Positions 57,701 through 64,000 of a stretch of DNA of 64,000 nt are shown piece after piece. This DNA comes from Planctomycetota bacterium (GTDB lineage: Bacteria; Planctomycetota; SZUA-567; JAKLDR01). How positions within the stretch are numbered: position 1 is the first letter of the stretch; each line of letters opens with the position of its first letter. A model generated the notes under the pieces. That model searched no databases, had not been told where the DNA came from, and saw only the letters and a program-made list of their open reading frames with translations. The position numbers and the translations under genes were made by a program. Where the stretch lies: contig JAKLDR010000002.1 of assembly GCA_022703445.1 (NCBI GenBank), forward strand, positions 124,001 to 188,000, given 5' to 3'.

Positions 57701-57954
57701 GTGCCTACGGCAACCAGGATTTCTGCGGACCGGACAGCTACGTGCCGGATCCGGCCACCAAACTCCTGCGTCCGCGGAGGGAGGGCGATCCCAAAGACTT
57801 GGTCAGCCCGTTCGCCCAACCGGAAATCGCCTTCGCCTGGATCATGGGCGTGGCGGTGACCGACCGGAACGCCTACGTGGCCGACGCGTTCAACAAGCGG
57901 GTGCTCCGGGTGAAGCTGGGCTACGCAGCCGAAGCCGGCTGCGACATCAAGTAG
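54736..57954 (+). CDS. Giant secreted NHL-type propeller protein
   Basis: Protein of 1072 residues; ATG preceded by GGAGGAAGGTGAG. Signal peptide cut near ALSAEP (20). Residues about 40-115 form a FlgD-Ig-like fold ('DVAVYVENGQGRIVRHLAAG' and 'SIEWDGKDDDGQAV'). Residues about 130-740 hold NHL-like blades such as 'LSDPRGLAVDGKGHLLVADF' with 'GNNRVVVLN'. Residues about 760-890 are a jelly-roll insert ('NRITLRLKNATDGNQATLGY', 'FTEYTFDLSDEKNWKGRIHW'). More blades close the protein ('MGVAVTDRNAYVADAFNKRV'). Two short dispersed repeats are inserted in frame (residues about 412-418 and 882-889). Probably binds or organises glycan at the surface. Confidence 0.78.
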   Translation: MKAAQILPLLLMLTAAALSAEPATPPAFARKPTAAMAGDKVRVEFAADREADVAVYVENGQGRIVRHLAAGVLGKNAPEPLKADSLEQSIEWDGKDDDGQAVLGGPGGPFRVRVGLGLRASWGGAAFADPDRAGPNRIERVMGLACGPDGRLYVLDGCDAWLFRNGSRVLVLRRDGSYEKTIKPFPPTLPIERVKGLGAFVNSFGAVNPLVFSPHGLSFYPQQEVAHQPAVMPDGRIVLAGRTSDPRPHAAVPTLAMLDGDGGLPAATYAGPELAKALWRSSYPSLAPASDGGAVYLTGLGAPAQDAKPAGAWPAVYRAKLPDRGPAELFFGDPDKAGSDNAHLSDPRGLAVDGKGHLLVADFGNNRVVVLNEKDKSLAGSFPVERPSWVAVHPKSGAVYVCSKQTNVIKFALSTGSGQAAWNDPKEQARVDLSGFLSGALKRVQRDYHGGSSLCFALDGSAEPAVLWAGLVTNTDAARQAGGAQLLVRCEDRGTAFSDAAPTPCGGAPLLRRPAADPSRREVACLREGRLHILNEETGKVRVLGDGGRGSVGAGMARNPRLDRNGRIYSVDHEAGLIRYSADGKPLPFPATAGLPYLQGRLPAGATGTTWWEGGFWVDRRGDIYVRKDGLKYHGQKCVQVYDPDGNYKRTVVWALSDAGYGPRTDARGNIYIMDIAKPAGQPFPAEFGGRVVPNPDPKDEYFGPAEPGRPTASVYNWMYGSIIKFGPEGGAMWMGAAQGGPNQLDYEGWRGTAADLRTAGGALTGTLGNPQYPTWLLFPALNLDASSQNRITLRLKNATDGNQATLGYSANWYSQSACDGSLGQHRKTVEIKPDSDFTEYTFDLSDEKNWKGRIHWITLTPSNGKKGAFSIDWVRIGGADSPSASSGPGGKLVWNFDKEDALDKKLPATMKREKAIGDHCPEGIELQGAHWMRPGFSPTYSPSGGTERCRCTGTDFDVDDFGRVFAPDLGRFRVGVLDTNGNEIISFGAYGNQDFCGPDSYVPDPATKLLRPRREGDPKDLVSPFAQPEIAFAWIMGVAVTDRNAYVADAFNKRVLRVKLGYAAEAGCDIK
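55969..55990. repeat. CCTTTCGACA-GGCTCAGGGC short repeat in NHL gene
   Basis: Read in frame as A-L-S-T-G-S-G-Q. Imperfect palindrome (GCCCT ... AGGGC). Confidence 0.8.
57380..57400. repeat. CCCTTCGGCA-AGCTCAGGGC short repeat in NHL gene
   Basis: Read in frame as S-P-S-A-S-S-G-P, the same reading frame relative to the repeat as at 55969-55990 and in pstA. Lies at the border between the jelly-roll insert and the following segment. Confidence 0.8.
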
Positions 57955-57977
57955 TTCCGCGGGGGAGGAACATGCCG

Positions 57978-60245
57978 ATGAGAGCGATCCTGGCCGTCAG
58001 CGCGGCAGTCGGGTTCGGCCTGTGCGCCGCTGCCGGGGAGCCCGGCAAGGGCCCCGCCCGCCCGGCACCGGAATGGGCGAAGAACATCCTCGAGCAGGAC
58101 TACCTGGGCTACAAGTTCGAGCTGCCGCCCACCGTCAAGAAGAAGCACCCCCGGCTGCCCTATCCCTCCGAGAAGGTCCTGGAGTGGTACCGGCAGAACC
58201 CGAAGGATCAGCCGGCCGACGACCCGCTGCTGATGTATCTGATCACCAAGGACCGGAAGCACCTCGACCAGATCCTCGCCTGGATGAAGACGCCCCCGGC
58301 CGGCCGGAACGCCGGGCGCTGGCGGCCGGTCTGGGCCCTGGACTGGCTCTACGACGAACTGCCCGAGGACCTGCGGCAGGCGCAGCTCAAGAAGTGCCGC
58401 GCCGCCAATCTCGGCTGGCCGGACAGCGAGGTCTGCCCGACCCAGGGGATGTTCATGAACCAGTGCGGCCTGACCGGGATGGCCGAGGCCATCGTCGCCT
58501 GGGAGCCCGGCGACGACGAGCAGCTCAAGGCAGCCCACCGGCGATTCTTCAAAGTCTTCGTGCCGATGTGGCATGTGGCCATGGGACCGGAAGGCGGCGG
58601 CCTTTCCCTGCCCAGCTATCATTACGTGCACAGCCTGCAGAGCCAGATCGTCGGCGGCCTCGAACTGTGGTCGAGCTTCCTGGGCGAGGACCTCTACAGG
58701 AAGTACGCCTGGATGAAGCCGTTCGGCTACCAGCCGATCTTCATGACCCTGCCGCACATGGGCACGGCGCCTCTCGGCGACAGCCGGGACGAGTGCGGGA
58801 TGACGTCCGGCACCCCCTACAAGCACGGGGAGGTCTTCACCGAACGGTACGACGACCCCTACATGCGCTGGTTCGCGCACTGCCTGCGCGGGGGGCAGCC
58901 GCCGCAGAGGCCGGTCTTCAAGTTCACCGAGTACGGCGTGGGGCACGAGTTCGACCCGCGCGGCAAGGCGCTCAAGCCGCCCGGGGATGGTCTTGCGCCG
59001 GAGCGGTTCTTCGAGGGCTGGGGCCTGGCGGCCATGCGCAGCGACTGGACCGAGGACGCCACCTACGCGCTCTTCAAGATCGGGGACATCAACACCAACC
59101 ACACCCACTGCGATAGCGGCATGTTCTACATCTACCGGCACGGGGACCTGGCCCTGGACAGCGGCTGCTACAGCTGCGGGACCAATCATGGAAGGAGCTA
59201 CTCCACCCTGGCCATCGCCCACAACGTGGTCACGGTCTACGACCCGGCCGACAAGTTCGTACCCAACGACGGCGGGCAGCGCGCCGTCTGCGCCGAGCAT
59301 TACGGCTCGCCCACCGACGTGGAGGACTACCTGGTCAAGCGGCGCGAGGTATACGAGACCGGCGACATGCTGGCCTACGAGCCCTGCCAGGAATACGTGT
59401 ACGCCGCCGGAGACGTGACCGCGGCCTACCAGTGCGCGCTCAGCGGCGGGGCGGACCCCAGGCAGCGCACCCGGCGGCTGGAGACCATGACCCGCACGTT
59501 CCTGTACATCCGCCCGGACTACTTCGCGGTCTTCGACCGGGTCGTGGCGCTGAAGCCCGAGCTTCAGAAGAAGTGGCTGCTCCACGCTTCGAACCAGCCC
59601 AAGGTGGACGGGGATGTCGTCACGATCGAACGCAACAACGTGATCAGCACCAAGCCCGGCAAATACCAGCCCGACAGCCTGGCCATGATGATCAAGACGC
59701 TCAAGAGGCCACCGCCCGGGGGGCGCCCCTCTGATCCGGAGTACTTCCAGTACGAGTGCCACGGCAAGCTCTTCTGCAAGACGCTCCTGCCCCGCGAACA
59801 CAGGATCGAGCTGGTGGGCGGTCCGGGCAAGGAGTACTGGGTGGACGGGAAGAACTACGACATGGTCTGGAAGGTCGGCTCCTCCGGCCAGATCCCGCTG
59901 GACGGCGATCCCACCCTGGCCCGGGGCGTGGGCGCCTGGCGCGCCGAGGTCAGTCCCAGGGGGAACGGGAACAACGAGGATCTGTTCCTGCACGTCATCC
60001 AGGTGGGCGACAGCAAGACCCTGGCCCGGATGGCCCCGGTGGAGTACCTGGAGAAGGACGGACAGGTGGGCTTCAGGCTGACTGCCAACGGCGGCGTCTA
60101 CACCGTGCTCTTCGACAAGACCGACGGGGTCGGCGGACACATCGCCTTCGAGAAGGACGGGAAGAAGACCATCGACCGGGACTTCGCCGAGAAGATTCTG
60201 CCCAACCGCGAGCCCGCTGCCGCGAACGACGCGGCGAAACCGTAA
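57978..60245 (+). CDS. Secreted heparinase II/III-family protein
   Basis: Protein of 755 residues. ATG 57978 is preferred over 57972 because GGAGG is then ten bases away, and it gives the MRAIL start used by neighbours; signal peptide cut near CAAAG (18). Residues about 40-320 are an alpha/alpha toroid ('WRPVWALDWLYDELPEDLRQ', 'GLSLPSYHYVHSLQSQIVGG'). Residues about 365-620 are the heparinase II/III-like beta part with 'INTNHTHCDSGMFYIYRHGD', 'LALDSGCYSC' and 'LAIAHNVVTVYDPADKFVPN', where the His and Tyr candidates for lyase chemistry lie. Probably a polysaccharide lyase for uronic-acid-containing glycan (PL12/17/21-like); substrate unknown. Confidence 0.85.
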   Translation: MRAILAVSAAVGFGLCAAAGEPGKGPARPAPEWAKNILEQDYLGYKFELPPTVKKKHPRLPYPSEKVLEWYRQNPKDQPADDPLLMYLITKDRKHLDQILAWMKTPPAGRNAGRWRPVWALDWLYDELPEDLRQAQLKKCRAANLGWPDSEVCPTQGMFMNQCGLTGMAEAIVAWEPGDDEQLKAAHRRFFKVFVPMWHVAMGPEGGGLSLPSYHYVHSLQSQIVGGLELWSSFLGEDLYRKYAWMKPFGYQPIFMTLPHMGTAPLGDSRDECGMTSGTPYKHGEVFTERYDDPYMRWFAHCLRGGQPPQRPVFKFTEYGVGHEFDPRGKALKPPGDGLAPERFFEGWGLAAMRSDWTEDATYALFKIGDINTNHTHCDSGMFYIYRHGDLALDSGCYSCGTNHGRSYSTLAIAHNVVTVYDPADKFVPNDGGQRAVCAEHYGSPTDVEDYLVKRREVYETGDMLAYEPCQEYVYAAGDVTAAYQCALSGGADPRQRTRRLETMTRTFLYIRPDYFAVFDRVVALKPELQKKWLLHASNQPKVDGDVVTIERNNVISTKPGKYQPDSLAMMIKTLKRPPPGGRPSDPEYFQYECHGKLFCKTLLPREHRIELVGGPGKEYWVDGKNYDMVWKVGSSGQIPLDGDPTLARGVGAWRAEVSPRGNGNNEDLFLHVIQVGDSKTLARMAPVEYLEKDGQVGFRLTANGGVYTVLFDKTDGVGGHIAFEKDGKKTIDRDFAEKILPNREPAAANDAAKP

Positions 60246-60259
60246 TCAGGAGGAGTCCC

Positions 60260-62608
60260 ATGCGCGCGACAATGGTGACACTCGTGGTCCTCTTCGCCAC
60301 CGTGGCGGCCAGTCCATGTCCGGGCGCCGAATCACCGGCCGGCGAGTGGACCAAGGTCTCCGACGAGGAACTCGGGCCGGGTTTCTCGCCGGGGCTGGTC
60401 TGGTCGCCGGAGGCGAAGCGCTTCGTCCTCTTCGGCGGGGTGCTGGGTGCCCAGCACAGGGGCGAGCGCCCCTACGACGTGATGAGCTTCGACCCGGCCG
60501 ACGGCAAGTGGCGCAACCAGCTGCCCAAGGCCGCCGAGGGACGAGGCGGAGAGACCGGCGCGGTCAAGAAGGTCCCGTTCAAGACGCCCTGGTATTCCTT
60601 CGAGGACGCGGAGGGGCTGGCCCGGCCGAACACCTATCACACCTCCTGGTGGTACCAGTACGCGCTGGCGCCGTGGGACGGCAAGGTCTACGCGCTCATC
60701 TGCGGCCGGGTGCTCTGCTACGATCCTAATGAGCGGGCCTGGAAGGACATGAAGGCGCCCGTCGGCCCGATGCCGCAGGCTCAGAGCTACATGGACAGCC
60801 TCAGCTGGTCGGCCCTCTGCGCCGACCCGGTGAACCGGGAGCTCCTGCTATTCGGCGGCTGCGGCGTGGCCACCGAGAACGGCTCGCCCGGCACCTGGGT
60901 CTACTCCCCGGAGAAGAACGAGTGGCGGAAGCTCGAGCTCAAGAGCGAGCCGCCGCCGCGGGCGCTCTCCCCGATGGCCTTCGACCCGGCGGCGAAGAAG
61001 ATCGTGCTCTTCGGCGGCGACGGGCTGGATCGGGTCCATGCCGACACCTGGCTCTACGACTGCGCCACGCGGACCTGGGAGGAGAAGAAGCCGGCGGTCG
61101 GCCCCGCGCCGCGCTTCGGACACGCGCTGCTCGCCCTGCCCAAGAGCGGGAGGGTCGTGCTCATCGGCGGCAAGGCCTACCGCACGACCAACGACTATTA
61201 CGCGATGCTCTACCGGGCGCTGCCCTTCGAGGTCTGGACCTACGACGCCGGCAGGAACGAGTGGGCCCTGGTCCAGCGCCTCGAGAAGGGCGGGCCGCCC
61301 CAGATCCCCAACGAGGCCGCCTGCGCCGCGGCCTCCGGCGACGATGCGGTGGTCTTCATCGGCGGCACTCCGCAGAGCTACGAGAAGGGCCCGGCGCGCA
61401 GCACCTGGCTGTGCCGCCCGGACACCTCCAAGCCCGACGCCGCCGGCACCGCCCAGTACGGCGTCAAGCCCGGTGCGGCGGAGCTCCGGACCGGAGCCTT
61501 CGACCCGGATTGGTACGCCAAGGATCTGCCGCCGGCCGACCCGGCCGCGGGCGAGGCAGCCCTGAAGAGCCTCGTTGCCAACACCTGGACCGCGCTCAAG
61601 CCCCCGCGTCTGATCGAGAACCGCCAGGGCGGCGCCTGGAGCACGGTGACGCTGGACACGGACCGCGATCAGATCGTCCACATGGGCGGTGGGCACAGCG
61701 CCTATTTCGGCAACGATGTCGCCCACTACGACATCAAGACCGGCCGCTGGAGCATCGCCTGTCGGCCGCAGTTCGCGCTGGAGTTCAACTACTCCCTCGA
61801 TGGCCCAGGCCCCTGGGCCTTCAACGGCGCCCCCTGGGGCAATCACAACTACCACGCCTACGCCTACGATCCGACCATCAAGCGCGTCGCGTACATCAAG
61901 GAGGGCATGACGCTCTTCTACGATCCGGCGGCGCGGACCTGGCCGTACGCCGAGAAGTTCGGGAACCTGCCCTTCAGCGTCAGCAAGTACACCAACTACC
62001 TGGTCACCACGCCCGGCGGCGTGGTCTGCTGGACGCAGGCCAAGGAGAACCGCACAAAGAACGGGCTCTGGCGGCTGGAGGGCGGCAAGACCTGGAAGGA
62101 GATCCTAACCTCTGGCGAGGCCCTGCCCGCGCCGGTCTGCGACGGCTCCACCATCACCTACGACTCCAAGCGCGACCGGCTGCTGCTCACCACCACGCCC
62201 GCCAAGGGCGGCGAGCCCGCCGGTCAGGTCTGGTCCGCGGACCTGAAGAGCGGCGAGGTGAAGCGGCTCAGCCCCGACGGCATGGCCGCCGTCAGGTGCG
62301 AACGGTTCGCGCGCGAGTCGGCCTATCTCCCCAAAGACGACCTGGTCATGATCGGCTTCCTGCTGCCGGGCAACGGTGGCGCGCTCGTGCCCTTCTACGA
62401 CTGCGAGAAGAACCGCTGGCTGGGGGCGAAGATGCCCGGCGCGGAGTTCTTCAGCGCCGGCAAGCTGGGGATGACCGAGGATTTCGGCCTGGTCTACGAC
62501 CCCGGGCGCAACCTGGTCTGGGGCGTGCGCGGGATACTCCAGGCGGCGGGGAGCCTGCGGGCCGCGGGGGTGGATGCCGCATCGCTGGGGGCTCAGTCCC
62601 TGAAGTAG
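60260..62608 (+). CDS. Secreted Kelch-like propeller, paralogue of the sigma-fusion sensor
   Basis: Protein of 782 residues; ATG 60260 follows AGGAGGAG. Signal peptide cut near CPGAES (25). Kelch-type blades throughout: RFVLFGGV, LLLFGGCGV, KIVLFGGDGL, VVLIGGKAY, VVFIGGTPQ. It aligns along its length with residues about 315-1035 of the sigma-Kelch fusion: for example 'RALSPMAFDPAAKKIVLFGG' against 'RALSPLVYDPVSGRAVLFGG', 'TWLCRPDTSKPDAAG' against 'TWLCRLDVSRPDAAG', and 'FYDCEKNRWLGAKM' against 'VYDCEKNAWLGAEL'. Last gene of the glycan locus. It may present or compete for the ligand sensed by the fusion. Confidence 0.85.
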   Translation: MRATMVTLVVLFATVAASPCPGAESPAGEWTKVSDEELGPGFSPGLVWSPEAKRFVLFGGVLGAQHRGERPYDVMSFDPADGKWRNQLPKAAEGRGGETGAVKKVPFKTPWYSFEDAEGLARPNTYHTSWWYQYALAPWDGKVYALICGRVLCYDPNERAWKDMKAPVGPMPQAQSYMDSLSWSALCADPVNRELLLFGGCGVATENGSPGTWVYSPEKNEWRKLELKSEPPPRALSPMAFDPAAKKIVLFGGDGLDRVHADTWLYDCATRTWEEKKPAVGPAPRFGHALLALPKSGRVVLIGGKAYRTTNDYYAMLYRALPFEVWTYDAGRNEWALVQRLEKGGPPQIPNEAACAAASGDDAVVFIGGTPQSYEKGPARSTWLCRPDTSKPDAAGTAQYGVKPGAAELRTGAFDPDWYAKDLPPADPAAGEAALKSLVANTWTALKPPRLIENRQGGAWSTVTLDTDRDQIVHMGGGHSAYFGNDVAHYDIKTGRWSIACRPQFALEFNYSLDGPGPWAFNGAPWGNHNYHAYAYDPTIKRVAYIKEGMTLFYDPAARTWPYAEKFGNLPFSVSKYTNYLVTTPGGVVCWTQAKENRTKNGLWRLEGGKTWKEILTSGEALPAPVCDGSTITYDSKRDRLLLTTTPAKGGEPAGQVWSADLKSGEVKRLSPDGMAAVRCERFARESAYLPKDDLVMIGFLLPGNGGALVPFYDCEKNRWLGAKMPGAEFFSAGKLGMTEDFGLVYDPGRNLVWGVRGILQAAGSLRAAGVDAASLGAQSLK

Positions 62609-62630
62609 GGGTCGCGAGTTCGGCCCGGGG

Positions 62631-63947
62631 TCACTTGCCCAGCAGCTTGAGGACAGCCAGCGCCACCGCCCCGGCGGCCTTCCTGACGTTGGAGATGCGG
62701 TTGAACTCCGCAGCGGTGTGAGCCATGCCCGGCTCGGAGCAACCCAGCGCCACGGTGGGCATCCGCCCGACCCGGAGCAGGTGGCTGCCGTCGTACCAGG
62801 CGCCGAGGATGCCCTCCTCGGCCGGCCGGTTCCAGGCGGACTCGAAGCCCCGGCGCGCGGCGGCCATCAGCTCGTCAGCGGCCGTGGCGTCCGGGGCGTC
62901 GGCCATGCGGCAGGGCGGGGCGTCCTTGGTCCAGACCAGCTCCGGGGGGTGTTCGCGGAGCCACGGGTCGGCCGCGGCGACCTCGGCCAGAATCGCCTCG
63001 AAGCGTGCGCGGAGCAGCGCGCCGCAGAAGCCCCGGCCGGCGCGCTCGCTTTCCTCGGCCTCGGCGTACTCGTAATTGACGTTGGCCGAGAGCAGCCCGT
63101 GGTCCGGCACCACCCAGGGGGCGTAGCCGGCCTGGAGCACGCCGACGTTGACCGGTACGCCCGGGTGCAAGGCGGCGCGCTCGGCCGCGAAGCGGTCGAC
63201 GGCGGCCTTGACGGCAAGCAGCTTGTCGACGGCATTGACTCCGCCGTACGAGCCGTGGCCGGCGCGGCCGCGCACCGTCACCTCCATGGTGGCGATGCCC
63301 TGGCAGCCGGTGGTGATACGGCCGGCGGTGCCGTCGAGCAGGACCGCGGCCCGGCCGCGGACCCCGGCCAGACAGCAGGCCAGGGTGCCCGCGCCCGCGC
63401 CGGAGCACTCCTCGTCGACCACCGACTCGAAGATCACCTCGCCGTCGAGGGTCGCGCCGGAGGCGGCCAGCGCCCGGAGCGCGAGGAGTCCGGCGATCAG
63501 CCCGCCCTTGCAGTCGCCCGAGCCGCGGCCGTGGAGGATGTCGCCCTCGCGCCGGCCGCTGAAGGGGTCGCCGTCGAAGCCGGCCGTGCCGATCGTGTCC
63601 ATGTGCCCGTTGAGGACGACGGCCGGGCCCTTGCCGGAGCCGAACCGGAAGCGCCCGATCAGGTTGTCGCGGCCGGCGAAGCTCCGGCCCCTGGGCCCGA
63701 GGATCCCGGCGCGCTCGTAGACGTCGGCGGGCACGGGGATGCGTTCGGTCCTGGCGCCGGCGGCGCGAAGGAGCTTCTCGAAGTGGCGCTGCCCCGCGGC
63801 CTCGCCGGCCGGATCGGGGTCGCCGCTGTAGGGGTTGACGGTGGAGATGCGCACCAGGGCCGCGAGCTCTCCGGCCATCTCCTCGCCGAGCCCTTCGACG
63901 GCAGCGAGGACCGCGCGCTCCGCGGGGGTCGGGGCCGGGGCGGTCAC
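62631..63947 (-). CDS. M20-family metallopeptidase (ArgE/DapE/CPG2-like)
   Basis: Protein of 438 residues from GTG 63947, which overlaps the stop of the next gene upstream (GTGA). Zinc and catalytic motifs: VVLNGHMDTIGTAGFDG (His near 115), LHGRGSGDCKGGLIAGLLAL (Asp near 145), ESVVDEECSGAGAGT (Glu-Glu near 180), 'GMAHTAAEFNRI' near the end (His). A lid domain is inserted near 210-330 ('VTVRGRAGHGSYGGVNAVDK'). It removes acyl or peptidyl groups from amino acids; exact role open. Confidence 0.9.
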   Translation of the reverse strand: MTAPAPTPAERAVLAAVEGLGEEMAGELAALVRISTVNPYSGDPDPAGEAAGQRHFEKLLRAAGARTERIPVPADVYERAGILGPRGRSFAGRDNLIGRFRFGSGKGPAVVLNGHMDTIGTAGFDGDPFSGRREGDILHGRGSGDCKGGLIAGLLALRALAASGATLDGEVIFESVVDEECSGAGAGTLACCLAGVRGRAAVLLDGTAGRITTGCQGIATMEVTVRGRAGHGSYGGVNAVDKLLAVKAAVDRFAAERAALHPGVPVNVGVLQAGYAPWVVPDHGLLSANVNYEYAEAEESERAGRGFCGALLRARFEAILAEVAAADPWLREHPPELVWTKDAPPCRMADAPDATAADELMAAARRGFESAWNRPAEEGILGAWYDGSHLLRVGRMPTVALGCSEPGMAHTAAEFNRISNVRKAAGAVALAVLKLLGK

Positions 63948-64000
63948 TTGGCGGCCGGGCCGGCGGGAGCCGGAGCCGGCTTCGGTGCCGGGGCCTGGGC
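63944..64000 (-). CDS. C-terminal end of an unknown Pro/Ala-rich protein, 5' end outside window
   Basis: Eighteen codons and a TGA in frame to the right edge: A-Q-A-P-A-P-K-P-A-P and A-P-A-G-P-A-A-K. The stop overlaps the GTG of the M20 peptidase by four bases, so the two are translationally coupled. Nothing more can be said of the protein. Confidence 0.6.
   Translation of the reverse strand, partial: AQAPAPKPAPAPAGPAAK

Noticed and set aside
57303-57977. Extended N-terminus for the heparinase-family gene
   Set aside because: The frame overlaps the NHL gene out of phase; a signal peptide and ribosome-binding site define a start at 57978.

Overview
The window is very GC-rich (roughly 70% by eye) bacterial chromosome with dense protein coding and no rRNA, tRNA or CRISPR that I can see. 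Several features point to a Planctomycetota (PVC-group) bacterium, probably an uncultured one: three ECF sigma factors fused through a transmembrane segment to large outer domains, HEAT-like 'LGS..Y..R..A...L..LG' tails on secreted proteins, GntR regulators with LacI-type effector domains, uroporphyrinogen-decarboxylase-like methyltransferases, and many secreted beta-propeller and beta-helix proteins. This is inferred from family habits; genus or class cannot be named. Where promoters are visible they are of the TTGACA-N16/17-TATAAT type.

Layout. 1-5.6 kb: tail of an FlhB-like gene, comF, then a sugar ABC importer (binding lipoprotein, two permeases) facing its own UgpC/MalK-type ATPase. 6-16 kb: secreted phosphatase, HEAT/TPR lipoproteins, DUF58, PfkB kinase, RNA cyclic phosphodiesterase, sugar isomerase and a large secreted beta-helix/LamG protein; this stretch is rich in intergenic repeats. 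16-24.5 kb: ferritin, two sigma-TM-sensor fusions with their secreted neighbours, then a separate sigma/anti-sigma pair. 24.5-36 kb: oxidoreductase, GNAT, an AraC/STN-lipoprotein operon, URO-D-like protein, two rubrerythrins, a spermidine-synthase-like protein, a propeller protein and a lipoprotein. 36-41.5 kb: a complete pstS-C-A-B-B-phoU phosphate operon with two unequal ATPases. 41.7-44.8 kb: nikR and a nickel/cobalt ECF importer with fused CbiM-CbiN. 45-49 kb: phosphatase, lipoprotein, AraC regulator, formyltransferase. 49-62.6 kb: what looks like a polysaccharide-degradation locus, with a sigma-Kelch fusion transcribed away from a GntR/LacI regulator, a PL6-like beta-helix protein, a giant NHL propeller, a heparinase II/III-family protein and a secreted Kelch protein that is a paralogue of the sensor half of the sigma fusion. 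The window ends in an M20 peptidase.

Most interesting points: (1) the sigma-TM-sensor fusions, above all the sigma-Kelch protein whose sensor has a free secreted paralogue at the far end of the same locus; (2) two PstB ATPases whose lost motifs all fall in the same composite ATP site, predicting an asymmetric heterodimeric phosphate importer; (3) an unexplained class of intergenic hairpins built from tandem degenerate 'words', with different words at different loci but the same architecture, twice flanking single genes and twice supplying a stop codon; (4) two MITE-like elements with different terminal repeats but a shared core, each supplying the stop codon of the neighbouring gene; (5) short repeats inserted in frame inside coding sequences, always in the same reading frame.
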